A stretch of DNA of 64,000 bases from JANSYL01 sp963921255 (GCA_963921255.3 CAWUEW020000001.1:806001-870000), one strand, 5' to 3'. Shown: positions 40,649 through 49,688, counted from the stretch's first letter. Numbers and translations are program-made. Notes: generated by a model from the letters alone, not told the origin.

Positions 40649-41780
40649 TCACAGCCACCTGATTGTCGATCACTTGTGCAACGGCCATGGCCCGTTCGTT
40701 TGTGCCATCGCTCAGGAGGCGGAATACACCGTTCGCGCCGTTGAAGCCAGCCGATGCAGCCAATTCCACGCCGCTGAGGCGCCCGGCGCTTGCCGCGGTT
40801 TCTCCGACGGCCTGGATGGCGTCGTAGCCGAGCGCGGCAAGAATGTGCGGAGCCTCGCCGTAGGTTGCGGTGTAGCGCGCATCGAAATCGGCCGTGGCCG
40901 ACGGGTCAGGCACGGCGAACCAACCACCCTGCAAACCGGCGAAGGCCAATGTTTGCGGCGGGGTGTCCCACCGTGTCAGGCCAAGCATCTGGACCTCATC
41001 GGTGTCGAGGCCGTTTTCCGGCAGTAGCTGTGCAAAGAACGGAAGTGCGCCCGCGGAATCAGAGGTGAGCATCAGGCTGTTGGCGCCGGTGGAGCGGACG
41101 AGGTCGACGATCTCGGGCACCACATTGATCACCCCGGTTTGCGAAAACTCGTAGGGCACGGTCCCGGCGACCGTCGCACCCGAAGCCTGGGCCGCCCGCA
41201 AGATCGAGTCGCGCGCCACCTGGCCGGCCAGGGTGTTGGCGTGGGTGACGACGATCTGGTTGCGGCCTTGGCGGGCTGCGTATCCGACGACGCGGTTTGC
41301 CGTGTTCTGGAAGGTATGGCCCAGAACGAATACGTTGCCGCCCGCAATCTCGGTGTTGTTCGAGAAGGACAGAACGCTGACATTCGAGTTTGCCACGGCG
41401 ACGCCCACCGCGGCGGCCGCGTCCGAGCGCAACGGTCCGACGATGACATCCGCGCCTTGGGAGACCGCTTCGCGGGCAACGGTGGCGGCCTGGGCCGATT
41501 GGCCTGCCGTGTCATAGACAGTGATGTTGACGTTCACCCCGCCAAGACCCGCAGCCGCCATGCGCGCCGCGTTTTCCAGACCCCGCGAAATGACAGCGTC
41601 ACCGCCCTGGCCCGAGCTAACCGGCAAAAGCATCGCGACTTCAACGGTCTGGCCGCCAACATTGGGTCCGCTGTTCGACAATCCGGCCCCGCCCACCTGG
41701 CACGCGGCCAAAAGCCCGGCCAGCCCAAGCATTTGGAGGACGCGCAACGGGTTGCGCATGTGGCGCGAAAGGGAAAACAT
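40608..41780 (-). CDS. Penicillin-binding protein activator (LpoA-like) lipoprotein
   Basis: A protein of 390 residues from ATG 41780 with AGGAGG ahead. A lipoprotein signal ends in a lipobox LAGLLAAC. The rest is a periplasmic-binding-protein (type I, LivJ-like) fold: VEVAMLLPVSSGQGGDAVISRGLENAARMA, ADVIVGPLRSDAAAAVG, SVLSFSNNTEIAGGNVFVLGHTF. Family members resembling LpoA's C-terminal domain stimulate class A PBPs in the outer membrane. It lacks the N-terminal TPR domain of gammaproteobacterial LpoA. It is divergent from rsmI, as LpoA genes are in other bacteria. Confidence 0.82.
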   Translation of the reverse strand: MFSLSRHMRNPLRVLQMLGLAGLLAACQVGGAGLSNSGPNVGGQTVEVAMLLPVSSGQGGDAVISRGLENAARMAAAGLGGVNVNITVYDTAGQSAQAATVAREAVSQGADVIVGPLRSDAAAAVGVAVANSNVSVLSFSNNTEIAGGNVFVLGHTFQNTANRVVGYAARQGRNQIVVTHANTLAGQVARDSILRAAQASGATVAGTVPYEFSQTGVINVVPEIVDLVRSTGANSLMLTSDSAGALPFFAQLLPENGLDTDEVQMLGLTRWDTPPQTLAFAGLQGGWFAVPDPSATADFDARYTATYGEAPHILAALGYDAIQAVGETAASAGRLSGVELAASAGFNGANGVFRLLSDGTNERAMAVAQVIDNQVAVIDPAPRRLGGAGF

Positions 41781-41863
41781 GGGGCAAATCCTCCTGGGGC
41801 GCTGAGCCATTTGCGATGGGGCTTAGGCTACGGTGACGCGTCCCGCAAGTAAACGATACCCGC

Positions 41864-42790
41864 ATGGACAGTGTCCTGCTGGGCGGATCGGGGCCGATGC
41901 AACAACCTTCACCTCCTGCAGCGACCGGCAGCGCAGCCCGTCACGTGACCTTGGCACCGGGCCTCTACATGGTTGCGACCCCGATTGGCACGGCGCGCGA
42001 CATCACCTTGCGGGCCCTGGATACCTTGCTCAGCTGCGATGTGATCGCCGCCGAGGACACGCGCACCGCGCGGCGGTTGATGGAATTGCACGGCATCCCG
42101 GTGCGGGATCGGCCCATGATCGCCTACCACGATCACAACGGCGCCCAGGCGCGGCCCCGCATCCTTGCGGCATTGCGCGCCGGAAAATCGGTGGCCTACG
42201 TGTCGGAGGCGGGCACACCGCTCGTCGCGGACCCTGGGTTCCAATTGGTGCGCGCGGCCCTGGAAGAGGGGCTCAGTGTCACATCGGCGCCGGGGCCAAG
42301 CGCGCCTGTCACGGCCTTGTCCATCGCCGGCTTGCCGTCGGATCGGTTCTTCTTTGCCGGGTTTCCGCCCGCCAAGGCCGGGGATCGGGCGCGATGGTTG
42401 GCGGGAATCGCCACCGTGCCCGGCACGCTCATCCTGTTCGAAAGTGCCAAGCGCGTTCATCGCCTGTTAGGGGAGTTGTGCGAGGCATGGTCCGAAGACC
42501 GGCCGGCGGCACTCTGCCGTGAACTGACAAAGCGCTTCGAGGAGGTGCGGCGCGGCACCTTGGCCGAATTGCGCGATGGGCTGGACGAGGCAGCGGTGAA
42601 AGGGGAGATCGTTTTGCTGATCGGTGAAGGCGCGGCCGAAGCTGTTTCGGAAGAGACATTGGATGACGCGTTGCGCGCGGCGCTTAAAGATGCGCCGGTC
42701 AAGAAGGCCAGCGCCGAGGTTGCCGCGCGGTTGGGCATCCCCAAGCGCGATGCGTACCAACGGGCCCTGGCCCTCAAGGACGAGGGATGA
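41864..42790 (+). CDS. rsmI: 16S rRNA (cytidine(1402)-2'-O)-methyltransferase
   Basis: A protein of 308 residues. It is a tetrapyrrole-methylase-fold SAM enzyme that methylates C1402 of 16S rRNA. Motifs: GLYMVATPIGTARDITLRALDTL, AAEDTRTARRLM, HDHN, SEAGTPLVADPGFQLVRAA and APGPSAPVTALSIAGLP. The first ~25 residues may be excess; ATG 41897 is an alternative start. Its stop overlaps the yraN start (ATGA 42787). The order lpoA-like / rsmI / yraN / gshB is a familiar neighbourhood. Confidence 0.95.
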   Translation: MDSVLLGGSGPMQQPSPPAATGSAARHVTLAPGLYMVATPIGTARDITLRALDTLLSCDVIAAEDTRTARRLMELHGIPVRDRPMIAYHDHNGAQARPRILAALRAGKSVAYVSEAGTPLVADPGFQLVRAALEEGLSVTSAPGPSAPVTALSIAGLPSDRFFFAGFPPAKAGDRARWLAGIATVPGTLILFESAKRVHRLLGELCEAWSEDRPAALCRELTKRFEEVRRGTLAELRDGLDEAAVKGEIVLLIGEGAAEAVSEETLDDALRAALKDAPVKKASAEVAARLGIPKRDAYQRALALKDEG

Positions 42791-43155
42791 GCGGCCTTGC
42801 CTCGTATCTGCAGGGCCAAAGCGCAGAGGACCAGACGCTGTCCCACTACCTCAACACCGGGCATCGCCTGATTTGCCGACGGTGGCGCGGACGCGCCGGA
42901 GAGATTGATCTGGTGCTCGGCAAAGGGGACGACGTGGTGTTCGTTGAGGTGAAGTCGTCGTCGCGCCTGTCGTCGGCTGCACAAAACCTGTCGCGCCGCC
43001 AGATCGCCCGCCTTCTGCGCAGCGCCGAGGACTGTCTTGGCCATTTCCCACGGCAGTCGCTGACGCCCATGCGCTTTGATCTGGCCCTTGTCGATGGTGC
43101 TGGCCGGCTCGAAATTCACGAGAACGCATTGATGTCCGACATGCTTGCCCATTGA
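42787..43155 (+). CDS. yraN: YraN (UPF0102) family protein
   Basis: A protein of 122 residues, coupled to rsmI by ATGA. It shows the restriction-endonuclease-like fold of UPF0102: GHRLICRRWRGRAGEIDLVLGKGDDVVFVEVKSSSR (the GEIDLV and E-V-K catalytic-type motifs) and a helix with SRRQIARLL. Its role is unresolved; it may act on nucleic acids. Confidence 0.92.
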   Translation: MSGLASYLQGQSAEDQTLSHYLNTGHRLICRRWRGRAGEIDLVLGKGDDVVFVEVKSSSRLSSAAQNLSRRQIARLLRSAEDCLGHFPRQSLTPMRFDLALVDGAGRLEIHENALMSDMLAH

Positions 43156-43210
43156 ACCCGGCGGCGGCGCGGTCCAAGTAAGGCGCCAAGGACAAGCACG
43201 AGGGCCCACG

Positions 43211-44149
43211 ATGAAAGTTGCGTTCCAGATGGATCCGATCGGATCGGTGGATATCAATGCCGACAGCAGCTTTCGGCTGGCGGAAGAGGCGCAGGCCCGG
43301 GGGCACACCCTGTGGATCTACACCCCCGATCAACTGTCCTACCGCGAAGGTCGCATCATGGCGCGGGCGCAAAGCCTGAAGGTGCAACGGGTCCAAGGCG
43401 ATCACGCGGCGCTTGGCCCGATCGAGGATATCGATCTTGCCGACATGGACGTGGTCTGGCTGCGGCAGGATCCACCCTTTGACATGGGCTACATCACCAC
43501 GACCCATTTGCTGGATCGGCTAAAGGGACAGACCTTTGTCGTGAATGATCCGTTCTGGGTGCGCAACAACCCCGAAAAGCTGCTGGTCCTGGATTTCCCC
43601 GATCTGACGCCGCCCACGACAATCGCCCGCGATCTTGACGTGTTGAAGGCTTTCAAGGAGACGCACAAGGACATCATCCTCAAACCGCTTTACGGCAATG
43701 GGGGCGCGGGCGTGTTCCGTCTGGGCCCGGAGGATCGGAACCTCAATTCCCTTCATGAGCTGTTCACGGGCATCAACCGGGAACCCTTGATTGCGCAAAA
43801 GTTCCTGCCGGCCGTGGCCAAGGGCGACAAGCGGATCATCCTGGTCGATGGCGTGCCTGCCGGCGGCATCAACCGTGTCCCTGCCGAAGGCGAGACGCGG
43901 TCGAACCTGCATGTGGGCGGGCGCGCAGAAAAAATCGGTCTGACCGACCGTGAGCACGAGATTTGCGAAGCCATCGGGCCCCGCCTGCGCGAGATGGACC
44001 AGATTTTCGTCGGGATTGATGTGATCGGGGACTACCTGACCGAGATCAACGTGACCTCTCCCACCGGCATCCAGGAACTGGAACGCTTTGACGGGGTCAA
44101 CGTGGCCGCCCAGATCTGGGCGGCGATCGAAGGCCGCCTAGCCGGCTGA
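43211..44149 (+). CDS. gshB: Glutathione synthetase
   Basis: A protein of 312 residues from ATG 43211. An ATP-grasp ligase that joins gamma-glutamylcysteine and glycine. It has MKVAFQMDPIGSVDINADSSF, PFDMGYITTTHLLD, a KPLYGNGGAGVF P-loop-like nucleotide segment, and DVIGDYLTEINVTSPTGIQE. It overlaps the comM stop by 12 bp, convergent. Confidence 0.95.
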   Translation: MKVAFQMDPIGSVDINADSSFRLAEEAQARGHTLWIYTPDQLSYREGRIMARAQSLKVQRVQGDHAALGPIEDIDLADMDVVWLRQDPPFDMGYITTTHLLDRLKGQTFVVNDPFWVRNNPEKLLVLDFPDLTPPTTIARDLDVLKAFKETHKDIILKPLYGNGGAGVFRLGPEDRNLNSLHELFTGINREPLIAQKFLPAVAKGDKRIILVDGVPAGGINRVPAEGETRSNLHVGGRAEKIGLTDREHEICEAIGPRLREMDQIFVGIDVIGDYLTEINVTSPTGIQELERFDGVNVAAQIWAAIEGRLAG

Positions 44150-45682
44150 TCCGGCGCCCACCAGGCGATACCCCACGGCCTCGGCGATGTGGGGTTGGCG
44201 CACCTGATCTTCTTTGTCCAGATCGGCAATGGTGCGGGCAATCCTCAGGATGCGGTGGTACCCGCGCGCCGTGAGGCCGATGCGATCGGCGGCTTGCAGC
44301 AGCATCTCCCGCCCCTCCGGGTCCGGCGTCGCGATCTCGTCCAGCAACCCGCCATCAGCATCGGCATTGACCCGGGCGGTGGCACCGAGGTCTTCGAAGC
44401 GGGCCACCTGGCGATCCCGGGCTTGGGCGATGCGATGGGCCACAGCGGCGCTGGTTTCGCCCGTGGCAGGCTGATCCAGATCCGCATAGGCGACGGGTGG
44501 GACCTCGATCCGGATGTCGAACCGATCCATCAGGGGCCCCGAGATCTTGCCCATGTATTCCTCGCCACAAATCGGTGCACGGCGGCAGGCCTGGTTGGCA
44601 TCGTAGAGATGCCCGCAGCGACACGGGTTGGCGGCTGCGATCAACAGGAACTGGCAGGGATAGGTGACATGCGCATTGGCGCGGGCGACAACAACATCGC
44701 CGGTTTCGATGGGCTGGCGAAGGGTTTCCAGAACGGTCTTGGGATATTCGGGAAACTCATCCAGAAACAAAACGCCGTTATGGGCGAGGCTGATTTCGCC
44801 CGGCTTTGCCCCACGCCCGCCCCCGACGATGGCGGCGACTGACGCGGTGTGATGCGGGGCGCGATACGGGCGGGTGCGCGAAATGCCGCCGTCCTCCAGC
44901 AGGCCGGCCAAGGAATGGATCATCGACGTTTCGAGGGCCTCCGGCGCCGAAAGTGGCGGCAGCAGGCCGGGCAGCCGGGCGGCCAGCATGGATTTCCCTG
45001 ATCCCGGGCTGCCAACCATCAAAAGGTGGTGGCGCCCGGCGGCGGCGATCTCCAGGGCACGTTTCGCACGTTCCTGGCCGCGCACCTCGGACAGGCATTT
45101 GGAGCCTGGGCTGTGCTGCACCTCGCCCGGTTTGGATGGCTCGATCGGGCGCCGGTCGGTCAGGTGCGCAATCAACGCCGCAAGGTTCGCCCCTGCAAAA
45201 ACGGAGGTTGCGCCGACCCAGGCGGCTTCGGACCCGCAGGCGGCCGGACACAGCAGGACGCGCCCGTCTTCACCCGCGGCAAGCGCGGTGGGCAAGGCCC
45301 CAAGGACCGGCACCAACCCGCCGTCAAGCGACAGTTCCCCAAGGGACATCGCCCCATCCACCCGGTCGCGGGGCAGGATGTCGAGTGCGGCCAGCAGGGC
45401 TAGGGCAATCGGGAGGTCGAAATGCGACCCCTCCTTGGGCAGATCGGCCGGCGAAAGGTTCACCGTGATGCGCTTTGACGGCAGGGCGATGGCCATGGCC
45501 TGCAAGGCGGTTTTCACCCGCTCTTTCGCTTCGGACACGGCTTTGTCCGGCAGCCCCACGATTGCAAAACCCGGCAGGCCGGGGGTCACGGCGCACTGGA
45601 CCTCGACCCGACGCGCATCGAGCCCTTCGAAAGCGACGGTATGGGTGCGCGCAATGCTGTCGGGCCGCGAAGCGTCAAACAT
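44138..45682 (-). CDS. comM: YifB family Mg chelatase-like AAA ATPase (ComM)
   Basis: A protein of 514 residues. The N-terminal Lon-like domain has GLPGFAIVGLPDKAVSEAKERVKTAL and NLSPADLPKEGSHFDLPIALALL. The AAA domain has the Walker A motif VGSPGSGKSMLA, Walker B in VLFLDEFPEY and the Zn-binding CRCGHLYDA with CRRAPICGEEY. ComM promotes branch migration during natural transformation in other bacteria; whether this organism is competent is not shown. Confidence 0.94.
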   Translation of the reverse strand: MFDASRPDSIARTHTVAFEGLDARRVEVQCAVTPGLPGFAIVGLPDKAVSEAKERVKTALQAMAIALPSKRITVNLSPADLPKEGSHFDLPIALALLAALDILPRDRVDGAMSLGELSLDGGLVPVLGALPTALAAGEDGRVLLCPAACGSEAAWVGATSVFAGANLAALIAHLTDRRPIEPSKPGEVQHSPGSKCLSEVRGQERAKRALEIAAAGRHHLLMVGSPGSGKSMLAARLPGLLPPLSAPEALETSMIHSLAGLLEDGGISRTRPYRAPHHTASVAAIVGGGRGAKPGEISLAHNGVLFLDEFPEYPKTVLETLRQPIETGDVVVARANAHVTYPCQFLLIAAANPCRCGHLYDANQACRRAPICGEEYMGKISGPLMDRFDIRIEVPPVAYADLDQPATGETSAAVAHRIAQARDRQVARFEDLGATARVNADADGGLLDEIATPDPEGREMLLQAADRIGLTARGYHRILRIARTIADLDKEDQVRQPHIAEAVGYRLVGAGSAG

Positions 45683-45707
45683 GGTTAACGCTTAGCGGGC
45701 CAACCCT

Positions 45708-46574
45708 TTAGGAATCGTAAATGGCCATGAAGGCAGGCCAGGCCTCCGGGTCCGCGACGGTCTTGTCCCGGCAGAAGGCGTTGCAGAACCCAAAGACCCG
45801 CCCACCGATCTTGGCGAAGTGAGTCACGGGCTTGTGCGAATAGGGGCAAAGCGCATTCTCGCTCGGGCCGGCGTCAACGGCCTCGGCCACGAGCGGCGCC
45901 GGGGCTGGAAACGGCACGCGGGGCAGCCCCATGTCGTACTCTTTCAACTCTGGTGCCGCGGCCGAGCCCATCGCGCGCCAGCGCCGGAACGGGGGGTGGG
46001 ACAGGTGTGCCTGCACATAGGACGCGGCCTGCTCCGATACCGGCAGCTTGTAGGTGGCGATGCGGGTCGCGACCGGCGCAAAAAACACATCGGCCAGTGA
46101 GTAGGCGCCATAAAGGAACGGACCGCCTGAGCGGTTGAGGGCCGTGGACCAGATGGATTCGATCCGGGCGATGTCGGCCAGAACCGCATCTGACGGCACA
46201 AAATCATCCCAAGCAGTGCAAAGGTTCATCGGGCAGGCCCCGCGCAAGGCGGTGAACCCCGCATGCATTTCGGCAATGATGCTTTGCGCCTCCGCCCGTA
46301 ACGTCGGGTCCGTGGGAAGCAAGCCGTGATCTGGAAACGCCTCGGCCAGATGCCACGCAATGGCGATACTGTCGGTCAAAAGGCCCCCGTCGGGCGTTTT
46401 CGCCACAGGAACGGTGCCGACGCCGCCGAACGCGCCAACATCGGATTTGAAACTGTCGGTGTACATGCGCACGGTCTGCACCTGCACCGGAATGTCGAAG
46501 GCGGCAAAGCACAGCCAGCCGCGCAGCGACCAACTGGAATGGGAGCGATCCCCAATGAGAATAGAATAGGTCAT
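45708..46574 (-). CDS. Glutathione S-transferase fused to a C-terminal cysteine (YHS/TRASH-like) motif
   Basis: A protein of 288 residues, longer than a typical GST (~200-230). The N-terminal thioredoxin-like half has LIGDRSHSSWSLRGWLCF with the glutathione-binding TVPVAKTPDGGLLTDSIAIAWHLAE; the helical half is present (FLYGAYSLADVFFAPVATR). From about residue 240 a new segment appears, CPYSHKPV then RVFGFCNAFCRDKTVADPEAWPAF (C243, C264, C268), which looks like a TRASH/YHS metal-binding hook. Its first part resembles a maleylacetoacetate isomerase-type GST. The fusion may couple metal binding with thiol chemistry. Confidence 0.75.
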   Translation of the reverse strand: MTYSILIGDRSHSSWSLRGWLCFAAFDIPVQVQTVRMYTDSFKSDVGAFGGVGTVPVAKTPDGGLLTDSIAIAWHLAEAFPDHGLLPTDPTLRAEAQSIIAEMHAGFTALRGACPMNLCTAWDDFVPSDAVLADIARIESIWSTALNRSGGPFLYGAYSLADVFFAPVATRIATYKLPVSEQAASYVQAHLSHPPFRRWRAMGSAAAPELKEYDMGLPRVPFPAPAPLVAEAVDAGPSENALCPYSHKPVTHFAKIGGRVFGFCNAFCRDKTVADPEAWPAFMAIYDS

Positions 46575-46631
46575 GCCCCAATCAGACCGGACGCGGCAGT
46601 CTCGTCAATCGGTGATGCATGATCCGGCGCA

Positions 46632-47210
46632 TTACGGACAATGATTGATCCGGTCGATTGTCCATGTCTCCCCCACCAGGGTCAGTTCAGTCACAGAAAG
46701 CGTGTCGATCTTGTGCCCCAGGGCCTCGTATGGCGTTAGCCCACCGGCCACGTTCAGATGCGTGAGGATCGCCCCGAAATGGGCCACCGCCACCAATGGC
46801 GCGCCATTGGCTTGCGACCACGCCCGCGACACCGCGGCGTTGACGCGGTTGGCAACCTGGTTCCAGCTTTCCCCATCCGGGGGCGCCACATCGCCCGGGT
46901 GTTCCCAGAACTTGCGGCTGAGTTCTGGATTGCGGTCGGCCACATCGCCAAACATCATGCCGTCCCAGACACCGAAATCGAACTCTCGCAGATCCGGGTC
47001 ATGGGGCAACCGGGTGCGGCGTCCGGCGATCGCATCGGCGGTCGTGACGGCCCGCACCAAATCCGACGAGATCACAACCGCGTTGGGGGGCAGGTGGTCT
47101 GACAAGCGGGCCAAGGCGGCGGTATCGGACAGATCAGCCGGGACATCCCGCCATCCGGTAAAGGCTTTTTGGTGGGTCGGCCCATGGCGCACCCAGAACA
47201 GCGTGCTCAT
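46632..47210 (-). CDS. Histidine phosphatase family protein, possible alpha-ribazole phosphatase
   Basis: A protein of 192 residues. It has the RHG-type motif VRHGPTHQKAFTGWRDVPADLSD and the second His in VAVAHFGAIL. It lies directly before/after cobU with a 4-bp overlap (47207-47210), suggesting a cobalamin-related role such as alpha-ribazole phosphatase (CobC). The wording is contextual: phosphoglycerate-mutase-like proteins have many roles. Confidence 0.75.
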   Translation of the reverse strand: MSTLFWVRHGPTHQKAFTGWRDVPADLSDTAALARLSDHLPPNAVVISSDLVRAVTTADAIAGRRTRLPHDPDLREFDFGVWDGMMFGDVADRNPELSRKFWEHPGDVAPPDGESWNQVANRVNAAVSRAWSQANGAPLVAVAHFGAILTHLNVAGGLTPYEALGHKIDTLSVTELTLVGETWTIDRINHCP

Positions 47211-47734
47211 GCGCCCGGGCCTTTCAGGACCCGTGGCAATCCGACGGTCACCTGGATCACCTCATCGGCCAATTGGGCCAGCCGCTGGTTGGTCTTGCCC
47301 TGAGCGTCGCGAAACACGCGCCCCAGTTTCGTTTCGGGCACGATGCCATGCCCGACTTCGTTGCTGACCAGGATGACCGGACCGCGGGGTTCCGCAAGGC
47401 AGGCGCACAGGTCGTCCAGTGCGGCCGCCCAGTCGGCGTCGCTTAGCATCTGGTTTGTCAGCCACAGCGTGATGCAATCGACCAAAACGGCCTGATTTTC
47501 GGTCGTCTGCCGCAAGGCGGCGGCAAGATCTAGCGGGGCTTCCACCGGTTTCCACCCGTCGGACGCGCGATTTTCACGATGGATGAAAATTTTTTCCTGC
47601 ATTTCATCGTCAAAGGCCTGCGCCGTCGCGATGTAGATTTTTTCCAATCCTGTCCGATGGATACGTGTTTCGGCATAGGCCGATTTTCCGGAAGAGGCGC
47701 CGCCGATGACCAAGGAAATGGGGGGTGTCCGCAA
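47207..47734 (-). CDS. cobU: Bifunctional adenosylcobinamide kinase/guanylyltransferase
   Basis: A protein of 175 residues. Walker A motif is VIGGASSGKSAYAE, near the start. HRENRASDGWKPVEAP and VDCITLWLTNQML precede the VSNEVGHGIVPETKLGRVFRDAQGKTNQRLA block, which is diagnostic for CobU/CobP. It phosphorylates adenosylcobinamide and adds GMP in cobalamin assembly. The start is probably the TTG at 47734 with GGGA upstream; no ATG fits. Other cob genes are not in this window. Confidence 0.94.
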   Translation of the reverse strand: MRTPPISLVIGGASSGKSAYAETRIHRTGLEKIYIATAQAFDDEMQEKIFIHRENRASDGWKPVEAPLDLAAALRQTTENQAVLVDCITLWLTNQMLSDADWAAALDDLCACLAEPRGPVILVSNEVGHGIVPETKLGRVFRDAQGKTNQRLAQLADEVIQVTVGLPRVLKGPGA

Positions 47735-47751
47735 TTTTATGTCCCAAAAAG

Positions 47752-47779
47752 TGAACCAAACGGTGTTTCGCTGCGTAAC
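47752..47779 (+). promoter_or_regulatory. Candidate ECF-sigma (RpoE-like) promoter of rpoH
   Basis: TGAACC at 47752-47757 is followed after 16 bp by CGTAAC at 47774-47779, 54 bp before the rpoH start. The pair is close to the -35 TGATCC and -10 CGTAA-type consensus I recall for the ECF11/RpoE sigma of Rhodobacter, which drives rpoHII there. One mismatch in the -35. Confidence 0.4.
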
Positions 47780-47832
47780 CCTAATAATCGCTGCTTGCTA
47801 AGCGAACATTTCGACCTAGAGGGGGGTGCAGA

Positions 47833-48714
47833 ATGGCACTTGATATGGGTGGAGACCAGAGCCTTTCCCGCCGTGCAATGCGGGCCGAGCTTTTGGATGC
47901 GGAGACGGAACTGAAACTCGCTTACGCGTGGCGCGACGAGCGGGATGAGGAAGCGCTCCATCGTCTTGTCACCGCCTACATGCGCCTCGCGATTTCGATG
48001 GCCGCAAAGTTCAAGCGGTACGGCGCCCCCATGAATGATCTGATCCAGGAAGCGGGTCTTGGCCTTATGAAGGCCGCCGACAAGTTTGACCCCGACCGTG
48101 GCGTCCGCTTTTCGACCTACGCCGTCTGGTGGATCAAAGCGTCGATCCAGGATTACGTGATGCGCAACTGGTCCATGGTGCGCACCGGCTCCACCTCCTC
48201 CCAGAAGTCGTTGTTTTTCAACATGCGCCGCGTTCAAGCGCGCCTTGAGCGGGAAGCAATGGCTTCGGGTGAGGTGTTGGACAAGCATCAGCTGCGCCAG
48301 ATGATCGCCACCGAAGTTGGTGTGCCGCTGCATGACGTTGAAATGATGGAAGGCCGTCTGGCGGGGTCTGATTACTCGCTCAACGCCACGCAGTCCGTCG
48401 ATGACGAAGGGCGCGAATGGATTGATGCGCTGGAAGATGACAGCGCGCAGGCCGCCGAGGTTGTGGAAGACAGCCACGATCGTGAACAGCTGCGCGACTG
48501 GTTGATCACGGCGATGCAGGCTTTGAACGACCGCGAACGCTTCATCGTGCGCGAGCGCAAGTTGCGCGAAGACCCGCGCACCCTGGAAAGCCTGGGTGAT
48601 GAGCTTGGCTTGTCCAAGGAGCGTGTGCGCCAGCTTGAGGCGGCTGCCTTTGGCAAGATGCGCAAGACGCTGGAAGCGCAATCGAAAGAGGTGCGGTCAT
48701 TCTTCGTCGCGTAA
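47833..48714 (+). CDS. rpoH: RNA polymerase sigma-32-type factor, RpoHII subfamily
   Basis: A protein of 293 residues. Region 2 contains AYMRLAISMAAKFKRYGAPMNDLIQEAGLGLMKAADKFDPDRGVRFSTYAVWWIKASIQDYVMRNWSMVRTGS, followed by the RpoH-box type SSQKSLFFNMRRVQARL. Region 4 ends with LESLGDELGLSKERVRQLEAAAFGKM. The N-terminus (SLSRRAMRAELLDAETELKLAYAWRDERDEEALHRL) resembles RpoHII instead of RpoHI, which opens with NRYMQEIRKFPLL-like text. It directs heat-shock and oxidative-stress genes. An RpoE-like promoter lies upstream. Confidence 0.93.
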   Translation: MALDMGGDQSLSRRAMRAELLDAETELKLAYAWRDERDEEALHRLVTAYMRLAISMAAKFKRYGAPMNDLIQEAGLGLMKAADKFDPDRGVRFSTYAVWWIKASIQDYVMRNWSMVRTGSTSSQKSLFFNMRRVQARLEREAMASGEVLDKHQLRQMIATEVGVPLHDVEMMEGRLAGSDYSLNATQSVDDEGREWIDALEDDSAQAAEVVEDSHDREQLRDWLITAMQALNDRERFIVRERKLREDPRTLESLGDELGLSKERVRQLEAAAFGKMRKTLEAQSKEVRSFFVA

Positions 48715-48728
48715 TCCTCCACTCGCCC

Positions 48729-48863
48729 TTGGCGGCGCTGCTCGCGTTGTTTGCGGTCACTCTGGTTGTGGCCGTGCCCGACGAAGGATTTGCGCAGCGT
48801 CCCTTGACCGAGGATGCTTCGGCGGAGACCGTGCCGCTGAGCCTTGCCGCCCTTCCTGAATAA
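48729..48863 (+). CDS. Possible small exported protein after rpoH
   Basis: A frame of 44 codons from a TTG at 48729 to a TAA at 48861, between rpoH and the ChaN-type gene. It reads as AALLALFAVTLVVAVPDEGFAQR, a hydrophobic stretch with an AQ-type cleavage site, then a short acidic tail ending in LSLAALPE. No ribosome-binding site or ATG is seen, so it may be chance or a remnant. It fills the 160-bp gap. Confidence 0.25.
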   Translation: MAALLALFAVTLVVAVPDEGFAQRPLTEDASAETVPLSLAALPE

Positions 48864-48875
48864 GATCTGGTCGAC

Positions 48876-49688
48876 ATGCGTTACCATGCGATCATCGGCG
48901 CCTTTGCCCTGATCGCGGGCTACGGTGCGTCCTCCGCCCTTGCTGACACAGCGTCTGTCGTGCGCGCGGCCGAGGCCTTCGATGTCGTCATATTGGGCGA
49001 GGTGCATGACAACCCAAATCATCACGCCACCCAAGCAGAATTGCTTGATCGCCTTGCGCCGCGGGCGGTCGTGTTCGAGATGCTGTCGCCGGAGGAGGCG
49101 GGCGGTTTGACACCCGAGGTCGCCGCAAGCCCGGAAGTGTTGCGGCAATATCTCGACTGGGACAACTCGGGCTGGCCGGACCTGACGTTCAACGCCCCGC
49201 TCTTTCAATATGCGTCGACACGCGCCGCTTTTGGCGCCGAGGTTCCGCGCGACGAGGCCCGCCTTGCGTTTCAGAATGGCGCGGCCGCTGTCTTTGGGTC
49301 GGACGCCGCGCGGTTTGGCCTGACCTCTGCGCTGCCCGAAGACGAACAAACCGCCCGAGAGGCCGAACAACTGGCCGCACATTGCGATGTGCTTCCGGTT
49401 GAAATACTGCCCGGCTTCGTCGCGGCACAGCGGTTGCGGGACGCCCATCTGGCCCGCGCTGTTTTGCAGGCTTTGGCGACCTCGGGCGCGCCGGTCGTGG
49501 TCATCACCGGCAATGGGCATGCGCGGACGGATTGGGGCATCCCCGCCGTTCTGGCCGTCGCGGCGCCGGAGGTCCGTGTGTTCAGCCTCGGGCAGGTCGA
49601 AGGGGAGCGCCCCGACACAGCACCGTTCGACGCCGTGCTTGCCGCGCCGGCACCCGCGCGCGATGATCCATGTGCGGCGTTCCAATGA
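48876..49688 (+). CDS. ChaN-family (heme-binding/EreA-like) exported protein
   Basis: A protein of 270 residues with a signal peptide (MRYHAIIGAFALIAGYGASSALAD). It has the ChaN motif VVILGEVHDNPNHHATQAELL and VVFEMLSPEEA, then a distal VVVITGNGHARTDWGIPAVL. ChaN-type proteins bind heme or act like erythromycin-esterase-fold hydrolases; the conserved His and Glu may hold metal. It lacks a lipobox, so it is probably soluble periplasmic. Its stop overlaps the next start (ATGA 49685). Confidence 0.85.
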   Translation: MRYHAIIGAFALIAGYGASSALADTASVVRAAEAFDVVILGEVHDNPNHHATQAELLDRLAPRAVVFEMLSPEEAGGLTPEVAASPEVLRQYLDWDNSGWPDLTFNAPLFQYASTRAAFGAEVPRDEARLAFQNGAAAVFGSDAARFGLTSALPEDEQTAREAEQLAAHCDVLPVEILPGFVAAQRLRDAHLARAVLQALATSGAPVVVITGNGHARTDWGIPAVLAVAAPEVRVFSLGQVEGERPDTAPFDAVLAAPAPARDDPCAAFQ

